Notes: generated by a model from the letters alone, not told the origin. Counted from the first letter of the stretch, positions 1 to 5,824 are shown. The stretch: 5,978 bases of DNA from Lysobacterales bacterium CG_4_10_14_3_um_filter_64_11 (GCA_002782905.1 PFJA01000293.1:1-5978); one strand, 5' to 3'. Translations and numbers: made by a program.

Positions 1-258
1 GGCCAGCATTTCGCGCATCTCCAGCTCCGGGTCGGCGCGGTAAGCCGGGTTCCAGTCTTCGGTTTGCGATGCCGAGTCGATCAGACGCTTGCGCAGCTTG
101 GGCTCGTCTGGGGCTTGAGCATCTGCTTCGGCTGGCGGCGTTGCTGCGGTATCTTGTGCCCACGCGAGTGTGGCCGACGGCAGCCAGATGGCGAGGCTGG
201 CACTGAGCGCGATGGTCAAGGCGCGACGAGATGTCTCGTGGTTCATGGCACGCTGCAT
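1..258 (-). CDS. exported protein of unknown function, N-terminal part (3' end beyond the window)
   Basis: I do not recognise this protein. The first 86 residues are visible and the reading frame runs off the left edge. It begins with a signal peptide: a short charged start with an Arg pair at residues 11-12, a hydrophobic stretch at about 13-32, and a likely signal peptidase I site after Ala34 (LAWA then QD). The Arg pair sits in SRRALT, which loosely resembles a twin-arginine motif, so Tat export is possible but unproven. After the cleavage site comes an Ala/Pro/Glu/Asp-rich low-complexity linker (about 36-52), then a charged segment with KLRKRLID and DWNPAYRADPELEMREM. I chose the ATG at 258 because a strong Shine-Dalgarno lies 10 nt upstream; the in-frame ATG at 246 is the alternative. 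It is divergent from rnd. The periplasm or cell envelope is the likely location. The existence of the gene is well supported; its function is not. Confidence 0.72.
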   Translation of the reverse strand, partial: MQRAMNHETSRRALTIALSASLAIWLPSATLAWAQDTAATPPAEADAQAPDEPKLRKRLIDSASQTEDWNPAYRADPELEMREMLA

Positions 259-268
259 TGGCTCTTTA

Positions 269-275
269 CTCCCCC
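269..275 (-). promoter_or_regulatory. ribosome binding site of the exported-protein gene
   Basis: On the minus strand GGGGGAG lies 10 nt before the ATG at 258. It would be 22 nt from the second in-frame ATG at 246, so it favours the longer protein. No convincing sigma-70 promoter for either divergent gene could be picked out in the 90-bp gap. Confidence 0.55.
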
Positions 276-348
276 TGAAACCGGTTGATCGTTCCATTTT
301 TCAATGAAATGAAGACACGACTGCTTGCAAACTTAGGCGATACCGCGC

Positions 349-1455
349 ATGGCTGCAACTGATTTTACGCAATGGAATACGGCATGGGTCGCAGATTCTA
401 CTATTCTGCATGCGCGTCTTGCCGCTTGGGAAGGCCAGCCGACAGTGGCGTTGGACACCGAGTTCATTCGCGAACGCACGTTTTGGGCGCAGTTGGCGCT
501 GGTGCAACTGGCGGTTCCTGGCGAAATCGTCCTGGCCGACCCGCTGGCACCCGGCATCTGCGCTGTGCTGGGCGAGTTCTTTGCACGCAAGGGTATCACC
601 TGGCTGATGCACGCGGCTGGCGAAGACTTGCAGGCGCTGCGCGTCAGTTGTGGTGTGGTGCCGGAACCCTTGTTCGACACCCAGTGTGCTGCCGCGCTGA
701 GTGGCATTGGCGCGGGGATGAGCTATCAACGGCTGGTCGAACAGGTAACCGGGGTGGCGCTGGAAAAGGGCGAAACCCGTTCCGATTGGCTGCGTCGGCC
801 GCTGAGCGAGTCGCAGTGCCGCTACGCGGCGGACGATGTGCGCCATTTGCACGCGATCCATGGCGATCTGAGCCAGCGCCTTGCCGGCCTGCGCCGCGCC
901 GACTGGTTGGCGCAGGAGTGCGCGCGACAGGTTGCCAATGAGCTCGATCAGCAGCCCGAGCCGCGGCCGCACCTGGCGCTGCGTAGCGCCCAGGGGTTGT
1001 CGGGCGATGGCCAGTGGCGGCTGTGCCGGCTGCTGCACTGGCGCGAGGTGCAAGCGCGCGCGAGCGACCGGCCACGCACCTGGATTTTGGACAATGAGCT
1101 GGCGGCCACGCTGGCGCGGCTGTCGGCACACGAGCGGGGCGAGTTCGATCACGCACTGGACAATCACCCGAAGGCGCCGCGCAAACTGCGCGAATCGTTA
1201 TGGGCGGTGGTTGCCGATCCGTTGCCGGTGCCTGCGGATTTCGTGTTGGCCAGCGTGCAGGGCCCCGGCGATCGCGATCGACTGCACCGTTTGCAGGCCG
1301 CGATCAAACACGAATCCGAACGTCTGGGTTTGCCCGAGGGCGTGCTGGCCTCGCGCCGCCTGCTGGAAGCACGCATGCAGCACGGCCGCTGGCCTGCCGA
1401 TACCGCCCGGTGGCGGCTGGCGATTCTGGAGCCGCTGCTGGCACCCCTGTTGTAA
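349..1455 (+). CDS. rnd: ribonuclease D (tRNA 3'-end processing 3'-5' exoribonuclease)
   Basis: Cytoplasmic exoribonuclease of the DEDDy family that removes extra 3' nucleotides from tRNA precursors and other small RNAs, using two metal ions. All catalytic motifs are present in the 368-residue product. Exo I is LDTEF with Asp36 and Glu38. Exo II is GEDLQ with Asp93. Exo III is RYAADDV with Tyr159 and Asp163, in the YxxxD spacing of the DEDDy subgroup. RSDWLRRPLSESQ just before Exo III is characteristic of RNase D. An HRDC-type helical domain follows at about residues 207-287, then a helical C-terminal part. The E. coli enzyme is 375 residues, so this looks complete. The ATG at 349 has AGGCGA 8 nt upstream. 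It is divergent from the exported-protein gene and lies 108 nt before rpsP. No terminator is seen after it, so some read-through into rpsP is possible. Confidence 0.96.
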   Translation: MAATDFTQWNTAWVADSTILHARLAAWEGQPTVALDTEFIRERTFWAQLALVQLAVPGEIVLADPLAPGICAVLGEFFARKGITWLMHAAGEDLQALRVSCGVVPEPLFDTQCAAALSGIGAGMSYQRLVEQVTGVALEKGETRSDWLRRPLSESQCRYAADDVRHLHAIHGDLSQRLAGLRRADWLAQECARQVANELDQQPEPRPHLALRSAQGLSGDGQWRLCRLLHWREVQARASDRPRTWILDNELAATLARLSAHERGEFDHALDNHPKAPRKLRESLWAVVADPLPVPADFVLASVQGPGDRDRLHRLQAAIKHESERLGLPEGVLASRRLLEARMQHGRWPADTARWRLAILEPLLAPLL

Positions 1456-1492
1456 ATGCGCGAGGGGGATTTTATTGCCGGCGCCAATCGCT

Positions 1493-1498
1493 TATACT
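1493..1498 (+). promoter_or_regulatory. putative -10 box of the rpsP-rimM-trmD promoter
   Basis: TATACT matches five of six bases of the sigma-70 -10 consensus and lies 65 nt before the rpsP start, after rnd has ended. No good -35 is present: TTGCCG at 1475-1480 has a spacer of only 12 nt, and the hexamer at 17 nt is TTTTAT. An AT-richer patch (1470-1476) precedes it in otherwise GC-rich DNA. Transcription would start near 1505 and give a leader of about 60 nt. This is inferred from sequence only. Confidence 0.4.
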
Positions 1499-1563
1499 GT
1501 TCCGCTTGCCGCGCCCACGTCGGGTTGCGGTTCGCCCGTTTACGATCGAGAGCAGATACGACT

Positions 1564-1818
1564 ATGGTCAAGATTCGCCTGACCCGCGGTGGCGCCAAGA
1601 AGCGCCCCTTCTATCACATCGTGGCGATCGACCAGCGCGCCAAGCGCGATGGTCGTGCGCTGGAGCGTCTGGGTTACTACAACCCGATTGCCACCGCCAC
1701 CGAAAAGCGCGTTGAAGTCGATGTCAGTCGCGTGCAGCACTGGGTGGGTCAGGGCGCGCAGATGACCGACAAAGTCCGTCAGCTGGTGCGTGAGGCTGCG
1801 GTCGCGCAGGCAGCCTGA
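1564..1818 (+). CDS. rpsP: 30S ribosomal protein S16
   Basis: An 84-residue product (82 in E. coli). S16 binds 16S rRNA early in 30S assembly. The start MVKIRLTRGGAKKRPFYHIV and the following DQRAKRDGR, LGYYNP and GAQMTDKVRQL are textbook S16. I chose the ATG at 1564 because it gives the family's invariant N-terminus. The frame stays open upstream to an ATG at 1456 directly abutting the rnd stop, but those 36 residues match nothing in S16 and lack a ribosome binding site. The Shine-Dalgarno at 1564 is weak (GAGAG at 1548-1552). It is the first gene of the conserved rpsP-rimM-trmD-rplS cluster. Confidence 0.98.
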   Translation: MVKIRLTRGGAKKRPFYHIVAIDQRAKRDGRALERLGYYNPIATATEKRVEVDVSRVQHWVGQGAQMTDKVRQLVREAAVAQAA

Positions 1819-1825
1819 GTGTCCG

Positions 1826-1843
1826 GGCCGGCTTCGCCCGGCC
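1826..1843 (+). other. GC-rich hairpin between rpsP and rimM
   Basis: GGCCGG (1826-1831) pairs with CCGGCC (1838-1843) around the loop CTTCGC, starting 8 nt after the rpsP stop and ending 20 nt before the rimM ATG. There is no T-run after it, so it is not a normal intrinsic terminator. In E. coli the rimM and trmD products are made at much lower levels than the ribosomal proteins of the same operon. A structure here could dampen rimM translation or protect the rpsP 3' end; that role is inference. Confidence 0.5.
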
Positions 1844-1863
1844 TTGTGACGCAACCTGATGCC

Positions 1864-2391
1864 ATGAGCACCGGGCAAGCCAGTTCCGCTGGCGAGCGGC
1901 TCATCCAGTTGGGTCGAGTGGTTGGCGTGTTTGCCGTCAACGGCGAGCTCAAACTGGAGTCGTACACCGAGCCGCGCAGTGCCATTTTCCGCTATCAGCC
2001 GTGGCTGCTGCGCAGCCATCAGGGCGAGCGTTCGCTCGCCGGTGTGCGTGGACGCGATACCGGTCGCAACGTCGTTGCGCGATTTCCCGATGTCGATGAC
2101 CGCGAGCAGGCGCAGGCCATGATCGGCACCGAAATCTGGGTGCGTCGCGCACAATTGCCGCCGCCCGCCGCCGGCGAATATTACTGGGTCGATCTGGAAG
2201 GGCTGGCGGTGGAGACCCTGGCCGGGGTTGCCCTTGGCCACATTTCCCATATGCTGGCTACCGGCGCCAATGATGTGATGGTGGTGGCCGGCGAACGCCA
2301 GCGCCTGCTGCCGTTCATCATCGGTCAGTATGTGCATGCCATCGATTTTGCTGCCGGCAAGGTGGTGGTCGATTGGGATCCCGAGTTTTGA
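1864..2391 (+). CDS. rimM: ribosome maturation factor RimM
   Basis: A 175-residue protein (E. coli 182) that binds ribosomal protein S19 in the 30S head and helps late 16S rRNA maturation and processing. The N-terminal RimM domain spans about residues 13-98 (LGRVVGVFAVNGELKL, then YQPWLL, and the DVDDREQAQAMIG helix). The C-terminal PRC-barrel spans about 104-175, with GEYYWVDLEGL, TGANDVMVV, LLPFI and the terminal VVDWDPEF, all RimM hallmarks. The ATG at 1864 places Leu16-Gly17 exactly where E. coli RimM has its LG. An in-frame GTG at 1819, directly after the rpsP stop and 8 nt from CAGG, would add 15 residues and cannot be excluded. The ribosome binding site at 1864 is poor, which fits low expression. 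In the first glycine loop the common GxRG appears as AVNG (residues 24-27). It is 24 nt upstream of trmD. Confidence 0.96.
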   Translation: MSTGQASSAGERLIQLGRVVGVFAVNGELKLESYTEPRSAIFRYQPWLLRSHQGERSLAGVRGRDTGRNVVARFPDVDDREQAQAMIGTEIWVRRAQLPPPAAGEYYWVDLEGLAVETLAGVALGHISHMLATGANDVMVVAGERQRLLPFIIGQYVHAIDFAAGKVVVDWDPEF

Positions 2392-2405
2392 ACCGGCAAG
2401 CGATT

Positions 2406-2410
2406 GGGGT
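2406..2410 (+). promoter_or_regulatory. ribosome binding site that sets the trmD GTG start
   Basis: GGGGT ends 5 nt before GTG at 2416. The alternative in-frame start, TTG at 2404, lies upstream of this element and has only a weak GGCAAG before it. The ATG at 2414 is out of frame. Confidence 0.5.
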
Positions 2411-2415
2411 TTGAT

Positions 2416-3177
2416 GTGCTGCGGGTTGACGTACTGACACTGTTTCCCGAGATCATCGAACAGTGCAGTGCCGCTGGTGTGGTCGGGCGCGCGCGTGAGC
2501 GCGGCCTGTTGTCGCTGCACTGCTGGAACCCGCGCGACTACAGCCAGGGCAATTACCGCCGTGTCGATGAGCGACCGTTTGGCGGCGGCCCGGGCATGGT
2601 GATGCTGATCGAACCGCTGCGTGCCTGCCTCGCCGCCGTATGCGAAGCCGCTGGCCCGGCGCCGGTGATCTACCTCAGCCCGCAAGGTGAGCGCCTGACC
2701 CAGCGCGTGGTGCGTGAACTGGCGCAGGCGCCGCGCCTGATTGTGCTGTGTGGCCGCTACGAGGGCATCGATGAGCGCCTGATCGCGCGGCAGGTGGATC
2801 GTGAGATTTCGATTGGCGATTACGTACTTTCCGGTGGCGAACTGGCCGCTGCGGTACTGATCGATGCGGTGGGCCGCTTGCAGGAAGGCGCGTTGCACCA
2901 TGCCGACTCGGCGATCCAGGACAGTTTTGAGGATGGCCTGCTCGATTTTCCGCACTACACTCGCCCCGAACGTGACGGCAAGGATGCCGTGCCCGAGGTG
3001 TTGCTCAGCGGCGATCACCGCGCCATCGCCCGCTGGCGGCGGCAGCAATCGCTGGGGCGGACCTGGCTGCGCCGCCCAGACCTGTTGGCGCGGGTCAGCC
3101 TGAGCGATGCCGATCGGGCCTTGTTGGCCGAGTTCAAGCGCGACTGGTCGATCATGCATCGAATCACTGGCAAATAG
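2416..3177 (+). CDS. trmD: tRNA (guanine-37-N1)-methyltransferase TrmD
   Basis: SPOUT-class enzyme that transfers a methyl group from S-adenosylmethionine to N1 of G37 next to the anticodon, preventing +1 frameshifts; it is usually essential and acts as a dimer in the cytosol. The 253-residue product (E. coli 255) shows VDVLTLFPE at the N-terminus, RPFGGGPGMVM at about 53-63, and the trefoil-knot SAM site: YLSPQG (86-91), LCGRYEGIDER (111-121) and SIGDYVLSGGE (132-142). Arg154 and Asp169 occupy the catalytic positions, followed by GLLDFPHYTRPE and the C-terminal tRNA-binding region with QSLGRTWLRRP. I chose GTG at 2416 over TTG at 2404 because of the better ribosome binding site and the family's N-terminal length. 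It lies 24 nt after rimM. No terminator follows, and a promoter-like box lies just downstream in front of rplS. Confidence 0.97.
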   Translation: MLRVDVLTLFPEIIEQCSAAGVVGRARERGLLSLHCWNPRDYSQGNYRRVDERPFGGGPGMVMLIEPLRACLAAVCEAAGPAPVIYLSPQGERLTQRVVRELAQAPRLIVLCGRYEGIDERLIARQVDREISIGDYVLSGGELAAAVLIDAVGRLQEGALHHADSAIQDSFEDGLLDFPHYTRPERDGKDAVPEVLLSGDHRAIARWRRQQSLGRTWLRRPDLLARVSLSDADRALLAEFKRDWSIMHRITGK

Positions 3178-3191
3178 GGTTTTTTTCGCGC

Positions 3192-3197
3192 TATAAT
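3192..3197 (+). promoter_or_regulatory. putative -10 box of a separate rplS promoter
   Basis: A perfect TATAAT in the 76-bp trmD-rplS gap, just downstream of a run of seven T (3180-3186) and CGCGC. The best -35 is weak: TGGCAA at 3168-3173, 18 nt upstream, inside the end of trmD. A start near 3204 would leave a leader of about 50 nt, containing a 5-bp hairpin CGCGA/TCGCG (3212-3216 with 3220-3224). Another dyad, GCCGA/TCGGC (3199-3203 with 3208-3212), straddles the predicted start point. Confidence 0.55.
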
Positions 3198-3253
3198 GGC
3201 CGACTAATCGGCGCGAATGTCGCGTGTGTTCGAGCAAACCAGGTCATTCCCTC

Positions 3254-3649
3254 ATGAGCAATCTCCTCCAGCAATTCGAAGCCGAGCAGATGCAGCGTAC
3301 GCTGCCTGCGTTCGGGCCCGGCGACACCGTTGTCGTCAACGTCAAGGTCAAGGAAGGCAACCGCGAGCGCGTGCAGGCTTTCGAGGGCGTCGTCATCGCC
3401 AAGAAGAACGCCGGCCTCAACTCCGCTTTCACCGTGCGCAAGATTTCGCACGGTTTCGGCGTCGAGCGCGTGTTCCAGAGCCACAGCGCCATCATCGACT
3501 CGGTCGAGGTCAAGCGCATGGGACGCGTTCGCGCCGGCAAGCTGTACTACCTGCGCGGTCTGGAAGGCAAAAAGGCACGCATCAAGGAAGACCTCGCCGC
3601 CCAAGCCAAGGCCAAGGCGAACGCAAAAGCCGCTGCTGCGGCCGAGTAA
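3254..3649 (+). CDS. rplS: 50S ribosomal protein L19
   Basis: L19 lies at the 30S-50S interface and contributes to an intersubunit bridge. The 131-residue product matches the family throughout: MSNLLQQFEAEQM, FGPGDTV, QAFEGVVIA, SAFTVRKIS, GVERVFQSHS, VKRMGRVRAGKLYYLR, GKKARIKEDL. It is 16 residues longer than E. coli L19 (115) because of a C-terminal tail made almost only of Ala, Lys and a few other residues (about 115-131); from memory, similar tails occur in Xanthomonadales L19. The ATG at 3254 gives the family N-terminus, with AGGT 9 nt upstream. The frame is open upstream to a GTG at 3224, but those residues do not belong to L19. It is last in the translation cluster and is followed by a strong hairpin terminator. 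Confidence 0.98.
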   Translation: MSNLLQQFEAEQMQRTLPAFGPGDTVVVNVKVKEGNRERVQAFEGVVIAKKNAGLNSAFTVRKISHGFGVERVFQSHSAIIDSVEVKRMGRVRAGKLYYLRGLEGKKARIKEDLAAQAKAKANAKAAAAAE

Positions 3650-3671
3650 ATCACCGTATCGCGCAGCGTCG

Positions 3672-3700
3672 GCAACGGCCACCTTCGGGTGGCCGTTTGC
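3672..3700 (+). terminator. rho-independent terminator after rplS
   Basis: AACGGCCACC (3674-3683) pairs perfectly with GGTGGCCGTT (3688-3697) around the stable loop TTCG. Two further pairs (3672-3673 with 3699-3700) form if T3698 bulges out. The T-tract is short (TTT, then GCGTT). It starts 22 nt after the rplS stop and separates the ribosomal cluster from htpG. Confidence 0.85.
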
Positions 3701-3709
3701 GTTGCTGGC

Positions 3710-3737
3710 CTTGATTTACGCGCAACGATGACCATCT
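3710..3737 (+). promoter_or_regulatory. putative sigma-32 (RpoH) heat-shock promoter of htpG
   Basis: CTTGATT (3710-3716) matches five of seven bases of the sigma-32 -35 consensus CTTGAAA. GACCATCT (3730-3737) matches CCCCATnT at all but the first two positions. The spacer is 13 nt, in the accepted range. Transcription would start around 3744, about 30 nt before the htpG GTG. htpG is a classic RpoH-regulated gene, and the element sits right after the rplS terminator. No expression evidence is available here. Confidence 0.5.
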
Positions 3738-3764
3738 TGGCCGGATCGTGATCTGCAAAACTCC

Positions 3765-3768
3765 GGAG
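3765..3768 (+). promoter_or_regulatory. ribosome binding site that sets the htpG GTG start
   Basis: GGAG lies 6 nt before GTG at 3775. It argues against the in-frame GTG at 3748, which lies upstream of it. An out-of-frame ATG-CCG-TGA triplet (3770-3778) overlaps the start codon. Confidence 0.7.
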
Positions 3769-3774
3769 TATGCC

Positions 3775-5658
3775 GTGACCACCGAGACCTTCAATTTCCA
3801 GGCTGAAGTGCAGCAAGTGCTGAAGCTGGTCATCCATTCGTTGTACTCGCACAAGGATATTTTTCTGCGCGAGCTGGTGTCCAACGCCTCGGACGCCTGC
3901 GACAAGCTGCGCTTCGAGGCACTGCAGGATGCCAGCCTGTATGGCGATGACCCGGGCCTGAAAATCGAGCTGGTTGCCGACAAGGCCGCGCGCACGCTCA
4001 GCATCCACGACAGCGGTATCGGCATGAGCCGACACGAGTTGATCGAGAACCTGGGCACGGTAGCGCGCTCGGGCACGCGCAAGTTTCTCGAAGCCATGGC
4101 CGAAGACAAACGCGGCGATGCACAATTGATCGGCCAGTTTGGGGTTGGTTTTTATTCGGCGTTCATCGTCGCCGACCAAGTCAGTGTCACCTCGCGCCGT
4201 GCCGGCAGCGACGAAGCATGGACGTGGCAGTGCAGCGGCGACGGCAACGAATTTACCGTGCAGTCGGCATCGGCAACCACTCCGCGCGGTACCACGGTGA
4301 CGCTGCAACTGCGTGCAGACGAGGACGAGTACCTGGACGACTGGCGTCTGCGCGAGCTGGTGCACCGTTACTCCGAACACATCGATTTTCCGATTCGCAT
4401 GCCTGCCGCCAAGAGCGATGAGGACAACGACGAAGCGCCCGGGTTCGAGACCATCAATCAGGCGTCGGCGCTGTGGGCACGGCCGCGCAGCGAGATCACC
4501 GATGCGGACTATCAGGCGTTCTATCAGCACGTCTCGCACGATTTTGGCGAGGCACTGACCTGGACCCACAATCGCGTCGAGGGCAATCAGAACTTCGTCT
4601 CGCTGCTGTATGTGCCGGCGAATCCGCCGTTCGACATGTTGCAAGGTGGGCGTGAGGAACGTCATGGCTTGAAGCTCTACATCAAGCGCGTTTTCATCAT
4701 GGATGCGTCCGAGCAGATGCTGCCCAATTACCTGCGTTTCGTGCGTGGCGTGGTCGATTCCGATGATCTGCCGCTCAATGTCAGCCGCGAGTTGTTGCAG
4801 TCCAGCCGCCAGGTGGAACGCATCCGCGGCGCATTGAGCAAGCGTGTGCTCGACCTGCTGGAGCGGGTCGCCAGCGAGGACAACGACAAGTACGGTGCAT
4901 TCTGGAAAGCCTTCGGCAACGTACTCAAGGAAGGTGTGGTCGAGGATGCCGGTAACCGCGAGCGTATCCTCAAGTTGCTGCGGTTTCCGTCGACGTTGAG
5001 CAAGGCCGCCGACGATCGGGTGTCGCTGGACGCCTATATCGCGCGCATGAAGCCCGAGCAAAAGGCGATTTACTACATCACTGCCGATGGCTGGAATGCC
5101 GCCCGCCACAGCCCGCAGATCGAAGCGCTGAACAAGCGCGGCATCGAAGTGCTGCTGATGCACGAGCGCGTCGACGAGTGGATGGCCGGCTACCTGCATG
5201 AATACGATGGCAAGCCGCTGCGCAACGCCGCCAAGGGCGAACTCGGTGAAGACCTTGCCGACGCCGCCGACACGCAGAGCAACGAACAGCGCGACGCCGA
5301 GGCTGCGCCGCTGATCGAACGCCTGAAAACGCTGTACGGCGACACGGTGAAGGACGTGAAATCCTCGCGCCGACTGGTCGATTCCCCGGCCTGCCTGGTC
5401 GCTGGCGAGTACGACATGGCGCCGCACATGCAACGCCTGCTCGCCGCCGCCGGCCATGCCGTGCCGCAATCGGCACCCAGCCTGGAGATCAATCCCGAAC
5501 ACCCGTTGCTGAAGCGTTTCGCCGCCGAAGGCGATGCGGCCGTAGCCGACGATCTGGGCTGGCTGTTGCTGGAACAGGCGCAACTCACCTCCGGCGCTGC
5601 GCTCGATGATGCCGCCGGTTTTGTCGCGCGGGTGAACCGGTTGATCGCGCGCGCCTGA
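3775..5658 (+). CDS. htpG: molecular chaperone HtpG (bacterial Hsp90)
   Basis: ATP-dependent cytosolic chaperone dimer that remodels client proteins, together with the DnaK system in well-studied bacteria. The 627-residue product (E. coli 624) is complete. The N-terminal GHKL ATPase domain (about 1-215) has RELVSNASDACDKLRF with Glu33, Asn37 and Asp40, HDSGIGM with Asp79, and the lid and glycine motif GQFGVGFYSAF (120-130). The middle domain (about 225-495) has FVRGVVDSDDLPLNVSRELLQ with Arg338 in the place of the ATP-contacting arginine, and later KAIYYITAD and LLMHERVDEW. The C-terminal dimerisation domain (about 505-627) has RLVDSPACLV, LLAAAGHAVP and LEINPEHPLLKR. The GTG start at 3775 gives MTTETFNFQAEVQQ, the family N-terminus, and is 6 nt from GGAG. 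It lies behind a heat-shock-like promoter and is transcribed separately from rplS. No clear intrinsic terminator follows. Confidence 0.98.
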   Translation: MTTETFNFQAEVQQVLKLVIHSLYSHKDIFLRELVSNASDACDKLRFEALQDASLYGDDPGLKIELVADKAARTLSIHDSGIGMSRHELIENLGTVARSGTRKFLEAMAEDKRGDAQLIGQFGVGFYSAFIVADQVSVTSRRAGSDEAWTWQCSGDGNEFTVQSASATTPRGTTVTLQLRADEDEYLDDWRLRELVHRYSEHIDFPIRMPAAKSDEDNDEAPGFETINQASALWARPRSEITDADYQAFYQHVSHDFGEALTWTHNRVEGNQNFVSLLYVPANPPFDMLQGGREERHGLKLYIKRVFIMDASEQMLPNYLRFVRGVVDSDDLPLNVSRELLQSSRQVERIRGALSKRVLDLLERVASEDNDKYGAFWKAFGNVLKEGVVEDAGNRERILKLLRFPSTLSKAADDRVSLDAYIARMKPEQKAIYYITADGWNAARHSPQIEALNKRGIEVLLMHERVDEWMAGYLHEYDGKPLRNAAKGELGEDLADAADTQSNEQRDAEAAPLIERLKTLYGDTVKDVKSSRRLVDSPACLVAGEYDMAPHMQRLLAAAGHAVPQSAPSLEINPEHPLLKRFAAEGDAAVADDLGWLLLEQAQLTSGAALDDAAGFVARVNRLIARA

Positions 5659-5667
5659 GGTGCGAGA

Positions 5668-5721
5668 GGCGGGTTGTGCGGCAGCGGCGTTTGCCGGTGC
5701 GTCGTTCGACATCCAACCGCC
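5668..5721 (+). other. imperfect dyad just after htpG, possible transcript 3' end
   Basis: GGCGGGTTG (5668-5676) can pair with CAACCGCC (5714-5721) with one bulged G, enclosing a smaller stem CGGCA/TGCCG (5679-5683 with 5692-5696). No T-run follows. It may fold at the htpG mRNA 3' end, but it is not a convincing intrinsic terminator. Confidence 0.25.
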
Positions 5722-5747
5722 CGGGCTTGGTGACTATCACGCAAAAT

Positions 5748-5781
5748 CCCGGGTTACGGCCTGCGGCCTAACCCGGGCTAC
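5748..5781 (-). repeat. REP-type palindrome with GTAG head, inverted copy
   Basis: Read on the minus strand it begins GTAG followed by a 9-bp perfect stem (CCCGGGTTA, + strand 5748-5756, with TAACCCGGG, 5769-5777). Inside is a bulged C and a second 4-bp stem GGCC/GGCC around TGC. The short GTAG head plus imperfect GC-rich palindrome matches REP elements described in Stenotrophomonas and related bacteria, which are linked to RAYT (TnpA_REP) transposases. Its central part differs from the two direct copies. Confidence 0.75.
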
Positions 5782-5824
5782 CGCAGCGCGTGCAAACTGG
5801 CACCGTCGCCCACCAGAATCTCCA

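Noticed and set aside
259..348. Sigma-70 promoters in the divergent gap before rnd
   Set aside because: TTGATC (285-290) and TTGCAA (325-330) were considered as -35 boxes, but no -10 with acceptable spacing was found on either strand.
301..1167. Minus-strand open frame of about 288 codons within rnd
   Set aside because: It is antisense to the catalytic domain of RNase D, whose motifs are all intact; no independent evidence of coding.
1521..1538. CGGG/CCCG stem in the rpsP leader as a regulatory structure
   Set aside because: Only four pairs with a 10-nt loop; too weak to support without conservation data.
1456..1563. 36-residue N-terminal extension of S16, with ATG directly after the rnd stop
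   Set aside because: S16 begins at MVKIRL in all known families, there is no ribosome binding site before 1456, and the stretch contains the probable promoter.
3178..3190. T-run after trmD as a terminator
   Set aside because: No stable hairpin precedes the seven T bases; the run fits better as AT-rich promoter sequence upstream of TATAAT.
1540..3237. Minus-strand open frame of about 565 codons across rpsP, rimM and trmD
   Set aside because: It spans three well-identified genes and their gaps in antisense, is rich in His/Gln/Arg typical of shadow frames, and shows no domain.
3547..5712. Very long open frame (about 721 codons) on the minus strand across htpG
   Set aside because: It is antisense to a complete, canonical htpG. 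Long antisense frames are expected in GC-rich genes with strong third-position bias, and the translation shows no recognisable domain.
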